Assembly: GCA_029817715.1 (NCBI GenBank)
Contig: JARUPY010000539.1
Coordinates: 3,571,501-3,635,500, forward strand
Length of the DNA stretch: 64,000 nt
Source of the DNA: Melastoma dodecandrum
Lineage: Eukaryota > Streptophyta > Magnoliopsida > Myrtales > Melastomataceae
Direction of reading: 5' to 3'
Notes under the pieces: generated by a model
What the model was told of the DNA's origin: nothing
What the model saw: only the letters and a program-made list of their open reading frames with translations
The model's database searches: none
Shown here: positions 1 through 11,954 of the stretch, piece by piece
How positions within the stretch are numbered: position 1 is the stretch's first letter
Layout of the letters: the number at the start of each line of letters is the position of its first letter
Program-made: the position numbers and the translations under genes

Positions 1-3000
1 TCCAAAGTCACCCTCTCCTTTCCCAAGACCCCGAATTTTCACCCGCCCCAGTGAAATTTGCCGCGTCTCCCGAATAACTCACCTGGGTCTTCCCCCGAGC
101 CTCCCAAAGTCACCTACTTTGACTTGCTCCTTGAGGACCCCCGTCCGGTGGGAAGAGGGCTTCGACACCCCGGAGACGCAATCGTCGTTAGAGCTGCCCC
201 TGGCGGTGAAGAGCTCAGGGAATGTGTGCCGTTATGTGTGGAGAGGGGGTTGCTTGGAGTTGGTTAGGGTGGTCGATGATGTTGCTAGGGGGGAGGAGTT
301 TGGCGGCGATTGGTTTGGCGAGTTGAGGAGAGTCGGTGAAGGTTGCGTCGAGGCCGTCAAGGCGTTCTTTCTTCCTAAGCAAGTTAGCGGGAATTACTTG
401 CAGTATGTGAAGTGGAAGTTATTGCACCGGGTGTTTAGTTCCGCCCTGCAGGTTCTTGCAACCCAGGTATTGACGACAAAGCTGTCGCTTCTTGTCCTAT
501 CCCAGCTTGGTCTTTGGAAGTGTTAGCGGTAGTTTTTGCTGGTAGGGGCGCGGTAGTCTTTGTTCTCGTATGCCTGTGATTCTTAATCTCATACTTATCT
601 ATAAGCGGACATTTCTCTAGCATGACAACATGATGAAATGGTGGAGGAAGCAAGAAAATGGCCGATACTACTGAAATGATTCCAAGTCTTTTAGAAATTG
701 TGGAATGTGGGTGGTGTTTGTCGGCGTGATTCTGAAGTTAGCCATGTACGGTGCATGAATGCGGTACAATCAGGGCTTTAGATCATCCATGGGTGCTGAA
801 CAAACAAAGTATTTTTTGCTGACTTGGGCTTTTGATTGTTTGAAAACGTGTTTTTCATGGTATTTTGTATGGATATACAATTTTTGTTTACATGGTATTT
901 TGTTCCAGTGGTTGTAGTGTTGCTGTTGTTTGCGTCGGATTGTTTCAATTAGGATTAGCTAAGTTCTGCAAGACTTAGAGAGCGGGGGATTGTTCTGCCA
1001 CAAATGTTTCCTGTGCACTTGTGCAGCATAAAGCAGTTACTAATAGGTTTGGAATCAAAGCATTCACCAATGCTCAAAATAGCTCCTCCAATTGTGTCTG
1101 TTTTTTGTGGGTTGAAATTACGGTGGTTGGTTGAGATGTTACTTTTGTTCTCTGCTGTGCAGTTGGCATTAACGTAGTTGAGTTTTGGCTTCTAAAACTA
1201 TTACACTAAATGTCAGGCTATGTTTCGAGCGATAGGAATTGGATATTCACGCGCCCTTCCATCAGCTGCTGCCCTGAATTGGGTATTGAAAGATGGACTT
1301 GGACGGCTCAGCAGGTGTGTTTACACAGCAAGCTTTGCATCGGCATTTGATACAAATTTAAAGGTAGTACTTTCAGGTACTTTTTATATTATCCTTTCTC
1401 TCTCTATGCGCAGCGCGCGGACATACATTAATGTGACTTCTAACTACTGCTGTCACCTATACACATTAAGTTTCAGATCATTGGATATGGGGACTGTGTT
1501 AGTGCAATTTTAAGTTGTTTTCTGACCTGTTAATCACGAGTTCAATTTTGTACGTATATGTCCATCCCTGCATTTGCTGGTGAACATTGCTTGTCCCTTG
1601 CTATTTTAAAAGATATTTTATGATTTAGATATTGTTGTTTTGGCGTTTACCATTTGATAATGCAGTTAATGACAGCTTTTTCTTGCCTCACCTGATTCAA
1701 ATCCTTTCAGTTGTTGCTGAAATGCAATTGAGCACTTTTTTAACCATTTGGATGTCTGATGCGGGGATATCTTTTTTAAGAGAGTTAGGTTTTCAACATC
1801 GATTATGTTCAGTTTGAGCATTGGGATTGAGCTGCTGACTCCCATCTTTCCACAATACTTCCTTCTCGTTGCTTCTACTGCAAATATTGCCAAGCAAATC
1901 AGCCTCGCCTGCTATTTGGCCACCGGAGTAAGCATTTTGTTTTTCTTCATGGCCTGAGATACTTACGTGAAACCTCAAAAATTTTATTAGTCACCTGATT
2001 TACATTGAGAAATTTTACCTGTTAGAATAGATAGCTTGGAAAATTGTAGCCAATGTTCTAATTGCTTTGAATTAATTTGGAACAGATGTTTTTTTGTGAT
2101 GTTTGCAACATGTTTAAACTCTTCTTTAATTTTACCCATCGCCCGACTTAAGTCCCTAGTAATAGCTGAATTAGATGGTTGACAGTTATATGTCTACTGT
2201 TGGGGTGGCTGCATGTACAATATTATCAGAGAACTGGAGATTATTATTTTTTCCTGAAATTTTGTTGTCAAAAAAGACTTCCATCATCAAAAGCAATCGG
2301 AGAGAACAAGGTAGGTACTGAGAGTGGGGAGGAAAAAAGAGCAAGAAAGAAACAAGGAAAGGGCATATTAGCGGTTGCTTATAAATGGGAAGTTCTGCTT
2401 ATGATAATTTGAAATTCATTGGCAAATTCCAGAAACGGAGAAAGGACTGTAGAAAACATATTGCCGGAGTCGAAGGAATTGTCTCAATCCTTAGAATAGC
2501 CTAACTAAATAGAAAAATGGTAGCCCTGAATAACTAATGGTTATTGGCAATATTGGAATATTTGTTTAATAGAGAAATTACCCATAATAATATTTGGAAA
2601 CTGCTGAAAACTTGGGATTTCAATGGAGAAACATTTCAATGATGTATATAATATTGATATTGAAAAAGATTATAATAGATTCTACAAAAATGACTAAGAA
2701 CTGTGGTATGAGGACATGTCATAAGTTAATTTAGCTCCAAGATCATGCTTATGGTTGGTATTGCATTGTTTGTTAACTGATTTTTGGATTCTATGGATGA
2801 TCTACCTGTTTCATTCCATTTTTTAGTGTGCATCATATTCTAACTTTTGTCCCAAGCAGTCTTCAGTTCACAGAAGCTTTGCTGTAGCTGATAACCTTGG
2901 TGAAGTCGCCGCAAAGGCTCAGGTCCTCCAGTTATTAATCCCTGATTGGTGGCTTGATATTGTGACTTGTTCTAATCTTGTTTTGATCTGATTTTCAGAT

Positions 3001-4593
3001 TCAAACAGTATGCTTTGACAATCTTGGCCTTTTGCTTGCCGCATCCCTCAATGTTCTAGTCAAGAATAATGAAAGGTTCTTTGTACTCTAAAATTGAACA
3101 TTTTTTCCCTGTTTTGTGGCCTGGTTGTCTTAGTGGATTGGTTACTCTATGGTCTATTCACTCTGTCCCTGCAATATTTCGCTAATTTTGGAAAAACATC
3201 TAACATCTTCTGATGTTGAAAAAATTTACCAGACTTGTTTAGTCACTTTGAAGCGAAATCTGACAGCACTTTTGAAGATTTTGATCTTCAATTATATCGT
3301 GAAGTATAAAGCAATTTGTTGTTATATCTGCAAAAAACAGAAGAAAAATTACAAGTTTTAAGCTGGAATAGAGTCCTCGATTCATCTCTCAATTCCTATT
3401 GTTGTGTATTTTCAGATGGCAAGCAGCTTTACCATTTGTGGTTTACCCTCTTTTCACCGCGCTAGACCTTTTTGGTATATATCAAGGACTCGGCCATGTT
3501 CAGCTGCAAACACTCACAAAGGTTAGCTGTTCTTATAACTTACGTATATGTCAATCCTACCCTCATGTTTCTTCAACTTTAATGCATCAAAAGAAGATAA
3601 CTAGGGTCTTCCTCGCTGTTTGGCCTACCTAGATTTCATTTCGTATCTTCTCTAATCTATTCGTGAATTTCAGCTTACTGAGATAAGATTGTTATAATTC
3701 TCTCTGGAAAACCCATATCACTCTTGATCTAATCTGAAAAGCTCTGGGCAAGTATTCAGGGTAGGCTTGAGATCATACTGAATAAGTGGATTGATGCTGG
3801 TTATGTGCCGACCCCTGCTGAAGTGAGTAGAGAGGAAGGAATTGATCTGTTCGGCACAAGAGGTAGTACTTTCAACCGTCGCTTGCCTTACGGTTTGTGA
3901 TCACACATCTGCTAGATCAGTAAATTAAAGTGCCCTATCTTTTTTAATCACAGATAAAAAACCCTACCCTATCAGGTTGGGGACCCTATTTGCCAAGGCT
4001 CAGATACCGAAATCATCAATGATGGCGGTTCAGTCCATATCCTTTGAAGACGTCTACTTCGTATGCATGGAGACCTTCCATTCTCAATTTTCGAAGCACA
4101 ATAGAGTGAGTAAAGAAGTCTGCGGTCATGCATATACGGTAACTTTCTACATGTATCCTAACTTTTTGCCATGCCGAACTCAGCAAAATATTCTTCTATG
4201 TCTGAGAGAAGGAGCTGGCATTACCGATACAATGATGGGGCTATTGCAGGTAAATATCCTTTCTGGTTGATCAAACAACTTACCTGGGACTTTTTTTATT
4301 CTTAGTAAGGATCATCTTTTCCTTTCCATTGGTAATATGATAAGGCATGCCACATACGGAAGGCTCTCCTAGATAAATCCCGCGCATCAAATCGGACAAT
4401 AAGCCCGGGCAATGTGTTGGAGTTGGAATCCAAGGAGTGGTTTAATTTGGTCGAGGATAGCAAGAGGAGTGCATCGAAAGATCTTCATGTAGTGAACGAT
4501 CAAATTACAGCCGCTGGTTGGGCTACTAAGAATATATTATTGAGTACACAGGAGCAGGCGAGGTACAGCTTCTTGGATGACCGAACATTTTGA
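1..4593 (+). CDS. RUS6: RUS6-like DUF647 protein, 5' partial
   Basis: Member of the Root UVB Sensitive (RUS, DUF647) family; RUS6 is the essential Arabidopsis member. Ten exons keep one frame: 2-466, 1217-1363, 1781-1927, 2860-2922, 2999-3075, 3416-3521, 3760-3862, 3954-4105, 4184-4249, 4345-4593. Recognisable blocks are FRAIGIGYSRALPSAAALNW at the start of exon 2, ANIAKQISLACYLATG in exon 3, HRSFAVADNLGEVAAKAQ in exon 4 and CLREGAG in exon 9. About 524 residues are visible, already more than the roughly 500 usual for the family. No in-frame ATG lies between the window edge and exon 2, so the initiator is off the window or the visible proline-rich N-terminus is partly untranslated. Exon 10 begins after a weak AAG acceptor. 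The molecular function of the family is not settled. Family call is strong; the choice of RUS6 over other RUS members rests on the overall match. Confidence 0.9.
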
Positions 4594-5144
4594 GCAGATA
4601 GCCTGGAAAAAATAGTTGATCATTTTGTCTCCAAACACTGTTTTTATTGGGATATTATGTTGTCCGGAGTTGTTTAGATTATTACACTGCTTTGGAGAAG
4701 CAGGTTTTTTCAGCCATTACTTTCAGTCATAGATCTGTTAGTACAATTTGGGGTAGCCAAAATGATAAGAAGAGTTAAGTAGGAAGCTGTGTACTGATTC
4801 GAAAAGAATTTGATGACAGATATTGGTGTTATTGATCGTTTTTTGGGGACTATTCATGATGCGTTTGCTTGGACCCATTGTTCAATGTCCAGTGCAATGT
4901 GTATACATTTGCTTGGACCCGAGGATATAATATGCTGGTGTTTTATTCGGATGATTTATTACCAAGTACTGAGAAGAACGTACAGGAGTAGCAATTCCTC
5001 ACGGCCAGGCTCAACGGTGCTCGAAGAAATTGACTATACCTATTACCTCGACACCATCCAACATTTTATTCTGGTGATATACGATCGAATTGATCAGCCC
5101 AGGACGTAATGGGCTGATTGCTGACAGTCGGCAAGCTTCATAAC
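4594..5144. other. Intergenic: tail-to-tail gap
   Basis: 551 bases between the stop of the RUS6-like gene and the stop of the proline-rich gene, which converge here. It should hold both 3' UTRs. Open frames of up to 99 codons occur but have no recognisable domain, so I see no gene. Confidence 0.6.
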
Positions 5145-6374
5145 TCAAGATTTGTGTTCCTTCAGGCGTGGGAATGCTCCCTCGGCGGGCTTTCTGGTGA
5201 GCGAGAAGTGAACTCCAGGGTCGCGGTGGGTGCATGAACTATTGTAGAGAATTGAGTTATTAACGCCCTGGACATTGCTGTTCGTGTATGTGGCAGTTGG
5301 AAGGGATGCCGTTGGAGGTGCTTTGCCCTTGTGGCCTTTGTGTTCCCTCCCATGCTTTCCTTCATCGCTGCTGCTGCTGCTGCCGGTGTTACCGATCTTG
5401 TAACGATGATTCTTGGATGGATGCGTAAGCTCCATCGTGGCGCCTTTATTTTCACCTGCCATCATAATCACCTTCACCCCTGCCTCCCCAGACTCCACCT
5501 TCTTCTTGGCTCCATTCCCATTTTCCCTCTCGGGTACTGCTACGCTCTTCTGGAAGAGCACGTTCTTCTGCTCTGCCTCCAATGGGATCTTTGGAGCGAC
5601 ATCCTCATCCGGGGCCTTGATTTGCGGAGGCGGCAGCTTCAGGGGTGACGGAGGAGGAGGGGCCACAGGGGAACGTGGAGGGGTCTCAGGTTCGGGCTTA
5701 ATGATTTTAGGAGGTTTGGTTTCAGAAATAAGAGCGGCAACCGAGGACGGGGCTGGTGCGGGAGAGGAAAGCTTAGTCTTGGGTGGAGAAACAATTGGGG
5801 ATGGACGAGGCGATGGTTTTTTGGCAGGGAAAGCAGGCAATGACGATGAAGGAGCAACAGTACGAGGTTGTACTGGAAGAGGGGACAGTTTCTTGGCAGG
5901 GGAAGCGGGCAAGGATGATGAAGGAGCGACTGGTTTCAGGACGGGAGTGGTTGGAACTGATGCTGAGTTGGCACTAGAAGGTGCCGCTATGGTTGAGGAA
6001 GGTGGGGCCGAAGGTTCCGCAACAGGGGATGGCGGCGGTGGCGTGATGCTAGGTGTGGGTCCAGGCTGCTGGGATACAAGGACACGCGGCAGCGGCTGTG
6101 GCTCTGGGGCTGGAGTGGACGCAGGTGTGGTCAGTGGGGCTAACACAGGCGGAGGAGGTCGGGGAGTAGGTTCCGGAGCAGCTGGCCTCACAAAGGTCGG
6201 AAGGGTTATGACAGGTCGTAGAGGAGGGGAACCCACAGGTGGGGGAACGGGCATGGCAGCTGTCGTCGGAGTAGTAGTAGTAGTAGTAGACGGTGCGGCC
6301 GGGGGCACGGTGGGACGTGCCATGGAGGTCAAACGGAGCCATGGCCTGGAAGGCGGTGGCGGTTGGTTCGACAT
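5145..6374 (-). CDS. Proline-rich (hydroxyproline-rich-like) protein
   Basis: Single uninterrupted frame of 409 residues starting with a true ATG at 6374. The first 270 residues are low-complexity Pro/Ser/Ala/Thr with many PPP and SP runs, and a Thr run near residue 30 encoded by a trinucleotide repeat at 6271-6290. The last 110 residues are different: an Ala-Gly-Glu-Asn block (VIMMAGENKGATMEL), a Ser-rich and Lys/His-rich stretch, then NNSILYNSSCTHRDPGVHF. That end resembles the conserved tail of a plant family annotated only as proline-rich or hydroxyproline-rich family protein. There is no signal peptide at the N-terminus (MSNQPPPPSRPW), so a cell-wall role is not supported. An antisense Gly-rich frame over the same DNA is a mirror of the Pro codons. 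Function unknown. Confidence 0.8.
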   Translation of the reverse strand: MSNQPPPPSRPWLRLTSMARPTVPPAAPSTTTTTTPTTAAMPVPPPVGSPPLRPVITLPTFVRPAAPEPTPRPPPPVLAPLTTPASTPAPEPQPLPRVLVSQQPGPTPSITPPPPSPVAEPSAPPSSTIAAPSSANSASVPTTPVLKPVAPSSSLPASPAKKLSPLPVQPRTVAPSSSLPAFPAKKPSPRPSPIVSPPKTKLSSPAPAPSSVAALISETKPPKIIKPEPETPPRSPVAPPPPSPLKLPPPQIKAPDEDVAPKIPLEAEQKNVLFQKSVAVPERENGNGAKKKVESGEAGVKVIMMAGENKGATMELTHPSKNHRYKIGNTGSSSSSDEGKHGREHKGHKGKAPPTASLPTATYTNSNVQGVNNSILYNSSCTHRDPGVHFSLTRKPAEGAFPRLKEHKS

Positions 6375-7744
6375 GGGACCAGACGAGGCCTGTTAACGTC
6401 CGAATTCTCCTTAATGATGATACACAGACAGAGGATGCCGGGGAGAGCTTAAAAAGCGGGGAGAGGGAGGGGGGCACGAAGGTAGGGCAAGGCATCGGAT
6501 TCCGGCCCCAGTTCCGACAAAAGCAAAAGCATGGAGATCTCTGAGCTGGTTTTTTTTTGTATCGTGGGTGGGGGGCATCTTCTTGTGACTTTTGAGCATT
6601 CCTGAAGCAAAGGACCTTATACCTTTCCCCCCTCCCTTCCAAAACCATCTCCTTTCGCCGTCCCTTGTATCATCATTTCTGTGTATACGGAAGCAACAAC
6701 CTCCCACTCTCGCTCTCCGGAAGGCTCAACGATCTTCTCGACCGCCCTACCGACACTCTTGCCGACTTCTCCTGGGCGAATAAAATCTCCTCATTGAACT
6801 CCTGCTGCAAGTCATCGCGAATCATACGCAGAAATGCAGCAGGCATGCACCTAACAATTGGAGGCTTTCCGTGCCCGATGTGGTGTGTGCTTCTCGGAGG
6901 AATAAAAAGGTGTTGGCGGAGCTGATAACTTGAACTCGGGTTATATTACTTGACATGTTCAAATATAATAAGAAATACTTACAAAAAAAAAATGAATACT
7001 AGTGAAAATATGGGCATGTCGTCGTCCATAACGCGTAAAGGTGCAACATCCCCGTCCGTACGAGCACTTTAGCTTTTGCCTCGTTTATTACATTTGGAGG
7101 AAAAAGGGAAGCGGTAAAATTGGGAGGGGAGGAGGATTAAAAAAAAAAAAGGTTTATGCTAAGATTCGTATGTTTTGGTAAATCTTAGGCTGGTTGTCCA
7201 AATTCTTTCCTGCATTTCCCATTTCCATTTTCTCGAAGACACGGGAACTGTGTCTTGTTTGGTAGTCAGAAAATAGAAACACTAAAAAGACGTCTTCCTG
7301 ATTTTGTTTCATAAAACTGGAGAACTCTAGTTTTGTACGCTGGACATGCAGATGAAGAAGCCACGAACTGAGATATTAATGAAGTCTGTAAATAAAAAAT
7401 ATAAAATTAACTTACTGACAGACCCTCCCTCCCTTGGAAATACTTCCGCGGGTGCCACGTCACCTCAAGGCCCCCTGAACGCTGCTGCTTGGTTGCCATA
7501 CAACGTAAGAAACAAAAGGCTATATCTCACTTATTAGGGACTGTACTGATTCGACTTGATTAGCCCTGCGAACGTCAATCACGTCCAAAACCTGATGACG
7601 TGCATTGAAACGTTACCTTCTGAAGCCAAGGGGGATATGGCGTGATCCGCAAGATCTAGCATGCATTTAATGGCGGTCCAACTTGAAATATTTATATTTA
7701 TCGTATGAATCACGGCGGTTTTGTCCACCGCGGTGGTTTAAAAC
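6375..7744. other. Intergenic: 5' flank of proline-rich gene
   Basis: About 1.4 kb of promoter-side DNA of the minus-strand proline-rich gene. It contains A-rich runs near 6985 and 7140. The short open frames show no domain. I see no gene or RNA in it. Confidence 0.5.
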
Positions 7745-8857
7745 TAGGAGTGAGAATGAGTTGAGCCGCTCGCGAGCTAACTCGGTCAAAGTTCGGTTCG
7801 AGTTCGATTTTGATCGAATCGGAGCCGAGCTCGAGCCGATTCGTTCCGGCTCGTTAACGAAATGAGCCGAGCTCGAGCCGAAACACTAATAGTTCAAAGG
7901 CTCGCGAGTCTAATATTATATAATAAATAATAATTTATTAATAAAAAATTAATAAAATTACCTAAAAAAATTTTTCCTTCCCCCTCCCCATACTCTATGG
8001 TAAAAGCAAACCCTAAAGAAAAAACATCTCTCTCCGTCTCCTTTTGGCATGGCGATCTCATCTCTTCATTAGATAAGTGAAAAATAATCGGCCTTTTCAT
8101 ACTTTGTGTCTCGCAAGGATCGGCCTGAGCAAGCGTCAAAAAGTACCGGAGAGGACCTGGCCGAATTTTACGCCTGCGGGTAAGCGACAGAAAGAAGTGA
8201 AGGCGTCATAGTCAATGTACGCTTCCCATCCCCTTACCCTCTCATATTGTGTTTGGGCATGATGATTCAAAGCACACAAAAATTAATAAAATTACCTAAT
8301 AAAATTTTAAGATATTTATTGTCTTATTATTGTTATGGTGATTGTAATACTCTTTATAATATTTAATATGCAGGTGATGATGCTTGTGATATTATTATGA
8401 TTGGTAATGAAGTTATATTGTGAAGATGTTTTAAGAGTATGATTCTTGTGGTTTGTGATTGTTTTGATAAATCTGGTTCTATTTATGGAGATGTTTTGGG
8501 AGAATAGTTTGGAGATGTTTTGGAATTATGATTTTGTTGAAATATTTTGACAACATTGATTATATTTATGTTTTTGAACTGAACTTTATTATATATGTTT
8601 TTGAGCCAACCGAGCCGAGTTCGAGTCAACGTCAATATATGTATATTTTGAAATCGAGCTCGAACTTTTGAGCCGAGCTTAGGCTCGATCTACATTCGAG
8701 CCTTTCGAGCCGAGCTCGAGCTCTCCATAATTAGAACGAGCCGAATTCGAACTCCAATTATTTGAGCTCGATCGAGCTTGAGCTCGAGCTTTTCCTAATC
8801 GAACCGAGCTCGAACTCGAGAGTACTCGATTTCGACTCCGCTCATTTTCACCTAGTA
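7745..8857. mobile_element. hAT-like non-autonomous inverted-repeat element
   Basis: The left end reads TAGGAGTGAGAATGAG (from 7745) and the reverse complement of the right end reads TAGGTGAAAATGAG (to 8854), an imperfect terminal inverted repeat. Both arms then run into about 150-250 bases of degenerate GAGCTCGAGCCG-type repeats (7760-7910 and 8600-8835). The middle is AT-rich and codes for no transposase. Flanks are near-duplicates: TTTAAAAC at 7737-7744 and GTTAAAAC at 8858-8865, 7 of 8 matching, as expected for an 8-bp hAT target duplication. The TAGGGGTG-AAAATGAGCC type of terminus is common in plant hAT-like elements. The three bases at 8855-8857 between terminus and putative duplication are unexplained, so the exact right boundary is uncertain. 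Confidence 0.6.
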
Positions 8858-9141
8858 GTTAAAACAAGAAGAAGACTGAGCCACATGAATTGTTACAAGC
8901 CCAAATGTCACAAGCCGAGTTCAGGGCGGCAGTGCAGCCGCGCGGGTGGTTTTCTGTTTTTCCTGTTCTCTATAAGGTTGATGGATGGGCTCTGTACGAC
9001 TGTGATAATTAATTCCAACTGAATTTCTGCTGCTTCCTCTGTCATCTTCTTCGTCTTCTTCTTCTCCTCTGTTTCTTCGTCCTTCTCTTCTTATTTCTTC
9101 TTCTCCTCCTCTTCCTCTCTCTGCTTCTGTTCTTCACGCCA

Positions 9142-11040
9142 ATGGCTCGCGAATACAGGAAGAGCGAGACCCCTCACTTCTTCAAGGTCATCCTTAGGGA
9201 CGACGGCGACCTCGTAATCTTCCCCCACCTTCGTTTGTTCTTGTTTGATGCGCTTGTTCTTGTTTGATGTTGCTGTGGGTGTGTGTGGTGTGGTTTCTGG
9301 TGTTATTAGGGGATCCAGTTTTAAGCATACGAGGGATGAAAACTCTTGTACTGAGGGAAAAAAAGGGTTTTTGTTAGAGTTTATTAATGGATAATCTTGG
9401 GTTTTCGATCGAGTTAACTGTGAATAGTACTCAACCAATCAGCCTTGTGCTATGTTTTACCGTGATAGTGCATTCCTAATAAGTTCGTGAGAGCGCACGG
9501 AGGAGCTCTTGCCGATGCGGTCGTTCTCGAGGTCCCAGGTGGGGATACCTGGGATGTGAGACTTTCCAAGGAGGATGGCAAGTTCTTGCTCCGGGATGGT
9601 TGGGCAGATTTTCTGATGCATTACGGTGTTCGGCACGGGCACTTTGTCATTTTTCAGTACAATGGGGGTTCGAAGTTCCGTGTTGCGATATGCGACGTCA
9701 CTGCCTGTGAGATTGACTACCTGGCTAAGCCTGATGCTCGACCTAGACCTGGCAAGACGTCGGTCCAAGAAGAGAGAGTTGGCCCAGAACTTCCTCCCTG
9801 TGTTGAGGGAAAGAAAATCCCGCCGCTGCGATCGTGTCGGCCAGCAAAGATCCCTCGAAGTTCAGGTGAAGGTGATAAACTTGATCGAATCATTTTTAGT
9901 GGTTTTTCTGGTTCTATCTTTCGTATAAGGATCTTGGTTTGCATATTTGCTGCAGGAATCTATAAAGGGACATTTGGCAGCCACACGGTTAATAACTGCT
10001 CAAAGCATGATTACCCGGCCCTGGAAGCCGCACTTAAGTCCGGAGCTCTTTCGAGAGCCTCATCTTTCCGATGCATCCGGCCTTCGGCTTTGATCGTGAT
10101 CCAACCAACCTATGTTTATCCCAAGTATTGCTTTGTAAGTGGCAATTCACAGCTTTTTTTTCAATCATCTTCTCGATGGAGACTTCTGCCGACTTTTTCT
10201 TGATTTCTCCCACTGCAGTACATTTCCAATACGTTCGTAAGAACCTTCATCCCAAAAGCGAAGAAATGTGGCAACATTAGGCTCTACACTACGGGGGGGA
10301 AAATTTGGACGGTTGGCTACATCATCAAAACACAATACCAAAGCATCCAACGTGGATGGAGCAGGTTCGCTGTGGACAACGACCTCAGAGTTGGCGATGT
10401 ATGTGTGTTCGAATCGTCAGGAGGGTCCAAACTTTCGTTCATTGTCGAGATTTTTCATTCGTATCCAGGAGGCACGGGACCCTGTACCACTTCCTACCGT
10501 AAGTCCAAATTCAGGTTATAGCTATCAACTGGGCAGTAAATGGACGATGGTGGGATGAAATTAATACTCTCTTGCGACATTTCTAGCCAAGAGAAATGCC
10601 GGATCCGGGAATCAGACTGGTCTGCTGACACGCAACTCATTTCGAGCGGTCATTCAACCGAGTGGCCTTACCCATTGTGTCGTAAGTTTGTAGCCTTCAT
10701 CTGCGATGTTTTCCATGATGGGTCTCCGTCTCCTCAATCCGACCAGCTTATTCACCTTGTGATGCAGAATATACCGTCCAGCTTTATGAAGGAGCACATG
10801 GAACCGAAGGAGCCCCAGGCAAGGAGGGTAGCTTTCAACGCAACGCTCAAGGTCGCTAAGAAAAGCTGGCTGGTCGAGATCTTGAATGTCGCCCCGACCT
10901 ACAACAAGTACAGGATGTCGAAGGGGTGGCCAGTGTTTGCCAAGGAGAATGGCCTTCGGAAGGGGGACATCTGCGTGTTCAGCCTCGTTGAGGCGAACTG
11001 GGTTTTCCAAGTCTCGATTACAAGGGTCATCCAAGACTGA
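9142..11040 (+). CDS. REM-type protein with three B3 domains (copy 1)
   Basis: Putative nuclear DNA-binding protein of the B3 superfamily, REM class. Six exons join in frame to 431 residues: 9142-9213, 9469-9865, 9956-10134, 10219-10498, 10587-10681, 10768-11040. B3-1 (about residues 9-115) runs from HFFKVILRD through DGWADFLMHYGVRHGHFVIF to ITACEI-like DVTACEIDYL. B3-2 (about 195-295) has FRCIRPSALIVIQPTYVYP, then RGWSRFAVDNDLRVGDVCVF. B3-3 (about 325-430) has FRAVIQPSGL, then KGWPVFAKENGLRKGDICVF. Each B3 domain is interrupted by an intron after its first strand, the same place in all three. A CTT-rich pyrimidine tract at 9029-9125 lies just upstream of the ATG and is probably 5' UTR. Two further REM genes lie downstream. 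The exon 5 acceptor (TTCTAG) was chosen because it alone keeps the frame. Target sites unknown. Confidence 0.88.
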
Positions 11041-11954
11041 GGCCTTCGCCGTAATCATTTTGTTTCTGACCTTTCATGGAGGTATTTTGGTTCGTGTAGA
11101 TGTAGATGCCCTCTGAAGTCACTACCCTCAGTACAATCACATAATTTGCTTGTTTTATGCAGATAGAAACGTCTCTCCTGATGGAATTGCAACATAAAAA
11201 TTCTACGCCACTGTGAATGCCGTTCGTTATTCATAAGGTTAACCGTTCTGCAAATAAGGTTGGACACCATGCTTCCGTGAATGGTGGGAAAACTTCGTGT
11301 CAAGTTATGGGGTAAGAATGGCCTTTAGAGGCGCAACCTTGATGATGTTCGTGAACCCTGATATCAGAGTAGCAAGGGTCATCATGGATCTTCCATATAT
11401 GAGTGAAATGGCGAGATCCTGTCAGGGCATGGGAACCGGTGGAGAGGGTCAGTCTACCATGGCAACATGGAGGGCGTTGACGGGCCCAGGAAGGTAGAGA
11501 CAGTACATTTCCTTGACAACTGCCCGGAGGCAGGTTCGGTTCTTGACGTCGGACTCCTTGACGTGGCAGCCCTTGCCAACTATCTCTTCCTGCACCTTTT
11601 GGAGTATGTCTCAATGGTTGAGAAGCAAAGACAGGGATCCATATCACCAGCCGCCATGGAAGTTCCCGTTGCTGCATCCAGTAGGTCTGGCCTGTATGCA
11701 GTAATCACTTTAAATCATTAGTGAGAGTCCGAGTCGATGCGCAAATCAAATTGAAAGGATTATGCTGTATAATCCATCGCATCGAACTACGAAAGACTGG
11801 TATTTTGTAATTCGACGCACCCAACGACATTCCCTACTGTTGCCCGAATGTTGTTTCGAAACTTCCGGCATTGCCGCGAGCAATCAGGTGCAATCCTGAC
11901 AAAGAGATGAACGAAAATGTCGTATAAAAAGTTGTAATATTTTTGCTCACCCGT
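11041..11954. other. Intergenic: 3' flank of REM copy 1
   Basis: About 0.9 kb with no recognisable gene. Open frames of 60-125 codons at 11297-11721 on both strands carry no known domain and are probably chance. Confidence 0.5.

Noticed and set aside
5413..6396. Long plus-strand glycine-rich open frame of 327 codons
   Set aside because: It is the exact antisense of the proline-rich gene; Gly codons mirror Pro codons, and the minus-strand frame has a true ATG and a recognisable tail.
7894..8139. Minus-strand frame inside the hAT-like element
   Set aside because: Too short and lacks any transposase motif; interior of a non-autonomous element.
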